DNA of 6,361 nt from Actinomycetota bacterium. Lineage in GTDB: Bacteria > Actinomycetota > Acidimicrobiia > Acidimicrobiales > JAHWLA01. The notes beneath the pieces were generated by a model. The model was given only the letters and a program-made list of their open reading frames with translations. It was not told where the DNA came from and did no database searches. This document shows, in pieces, positions 6,344 through 6,361 of this stretch. Location of the stretch: positions 1 to 6,361 of the forward strand of contig JAHWLA010000167.1 in assembly GCA_019347595.1 (NCBI GenBank), written 5' to 3'. Position numbers and translations under genes: made by a program. Positions within the stretch are counted from its first letter, which is position 1, and each line of letters starts with the position of its first letter.

Positions 6344-6361
6344 TGCGCACCCGGGTGCGCA
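6344..6361. promoter_or_regulatory. 18-bp perfect palindrome at the right edge
   Basis: TGCGCACCCGGGTGCGCA equals its own reverse complement over all 18 bases and touches the window edge, so it may extend further. It starts 63 bp upstream of the DUF948-like start codon. With no spacer it suits a dimeric DNA-binding protein better than an RNA hairpin, though it could also be the stem of an upstream terminator. The regulator is unknown. Confidence 0.4.

Overview
This is a very GC-rich window with strong GC preference at third codon positions. Every gene I can support lies on the minus strand, so transcription runs from the right edge (6361) to the left edge (1). Gene content and order point to a high-GC actinobacterium. 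The DUF4388-type gene after aroE makes me lean towards an Acidimicrobiia-like lineage, but that placement is inference from memory of the families. I see no tRNA, rRNA, CRISPR array, insertion sequence, phage gene or attachment site. No gene-free stretch exceeds 300 bases; the longest are 121 bp (alaS to ruvX) and 80 bp (right edge).

Layout in transcription order: (1) 6282-6361, a leader with an 18-bp perfect palindrome and a 7-bp inverted repeat. (2) 5925-6281, a DUF948-like membrane/coiled-coil protein starting at GTG. (3) 5685-5924, a 79-residue single-pass membrane protein whose ATG directly abuts the previous stop codon. (4) 3034-5616, alaS (alanyl-tRNA synthetase, 860 aa), complete and with intact motifs. 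(5) 2913-3033, a spacer with two tandem hairpins just after the alaS stop. (6) 2487-2912, ruvX/yqgF (141 aa). (7) 1411-2490, mltG (359 aa), overlapping ruvX by ATGA. (8) 596-1414, aroE (shikimate dehydrogenase, about 272 aa), which seems to lack an ATG/GTG/TTG start at the expected place and probably begins at a CTG overlapping the mltG stop. (9) 1-541, a DUF4388/PATAN-like protein from a GTG start, running off the left edge.

The order DUF948 - small membrane protein - alaS - ruvX - mltG - aroE is a conserved actinobacterial housekeeping neighbourhood. It combines translation (AlaRS), RNA/DNA processing (RuvX), peptidoglycan glycan-strand release (MltG) and aromatic biosynthesis (AroE), so it looks like shared expression rather than one pathway. 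Abutting or overlapping junctions (DUF948/79-aa, ruvX/mltG, mltG/aroE) suggest translational coupling. The hairpins after alaS probably divide the cluster into two expression units or attenuate between them.

I found no convincing new biological system. The points most worth a second look are the aroE start, the double hairpin after alaS, the palindromic leader at the right edge, and the DUF4388 gene, whose GTG start is easy to miss.
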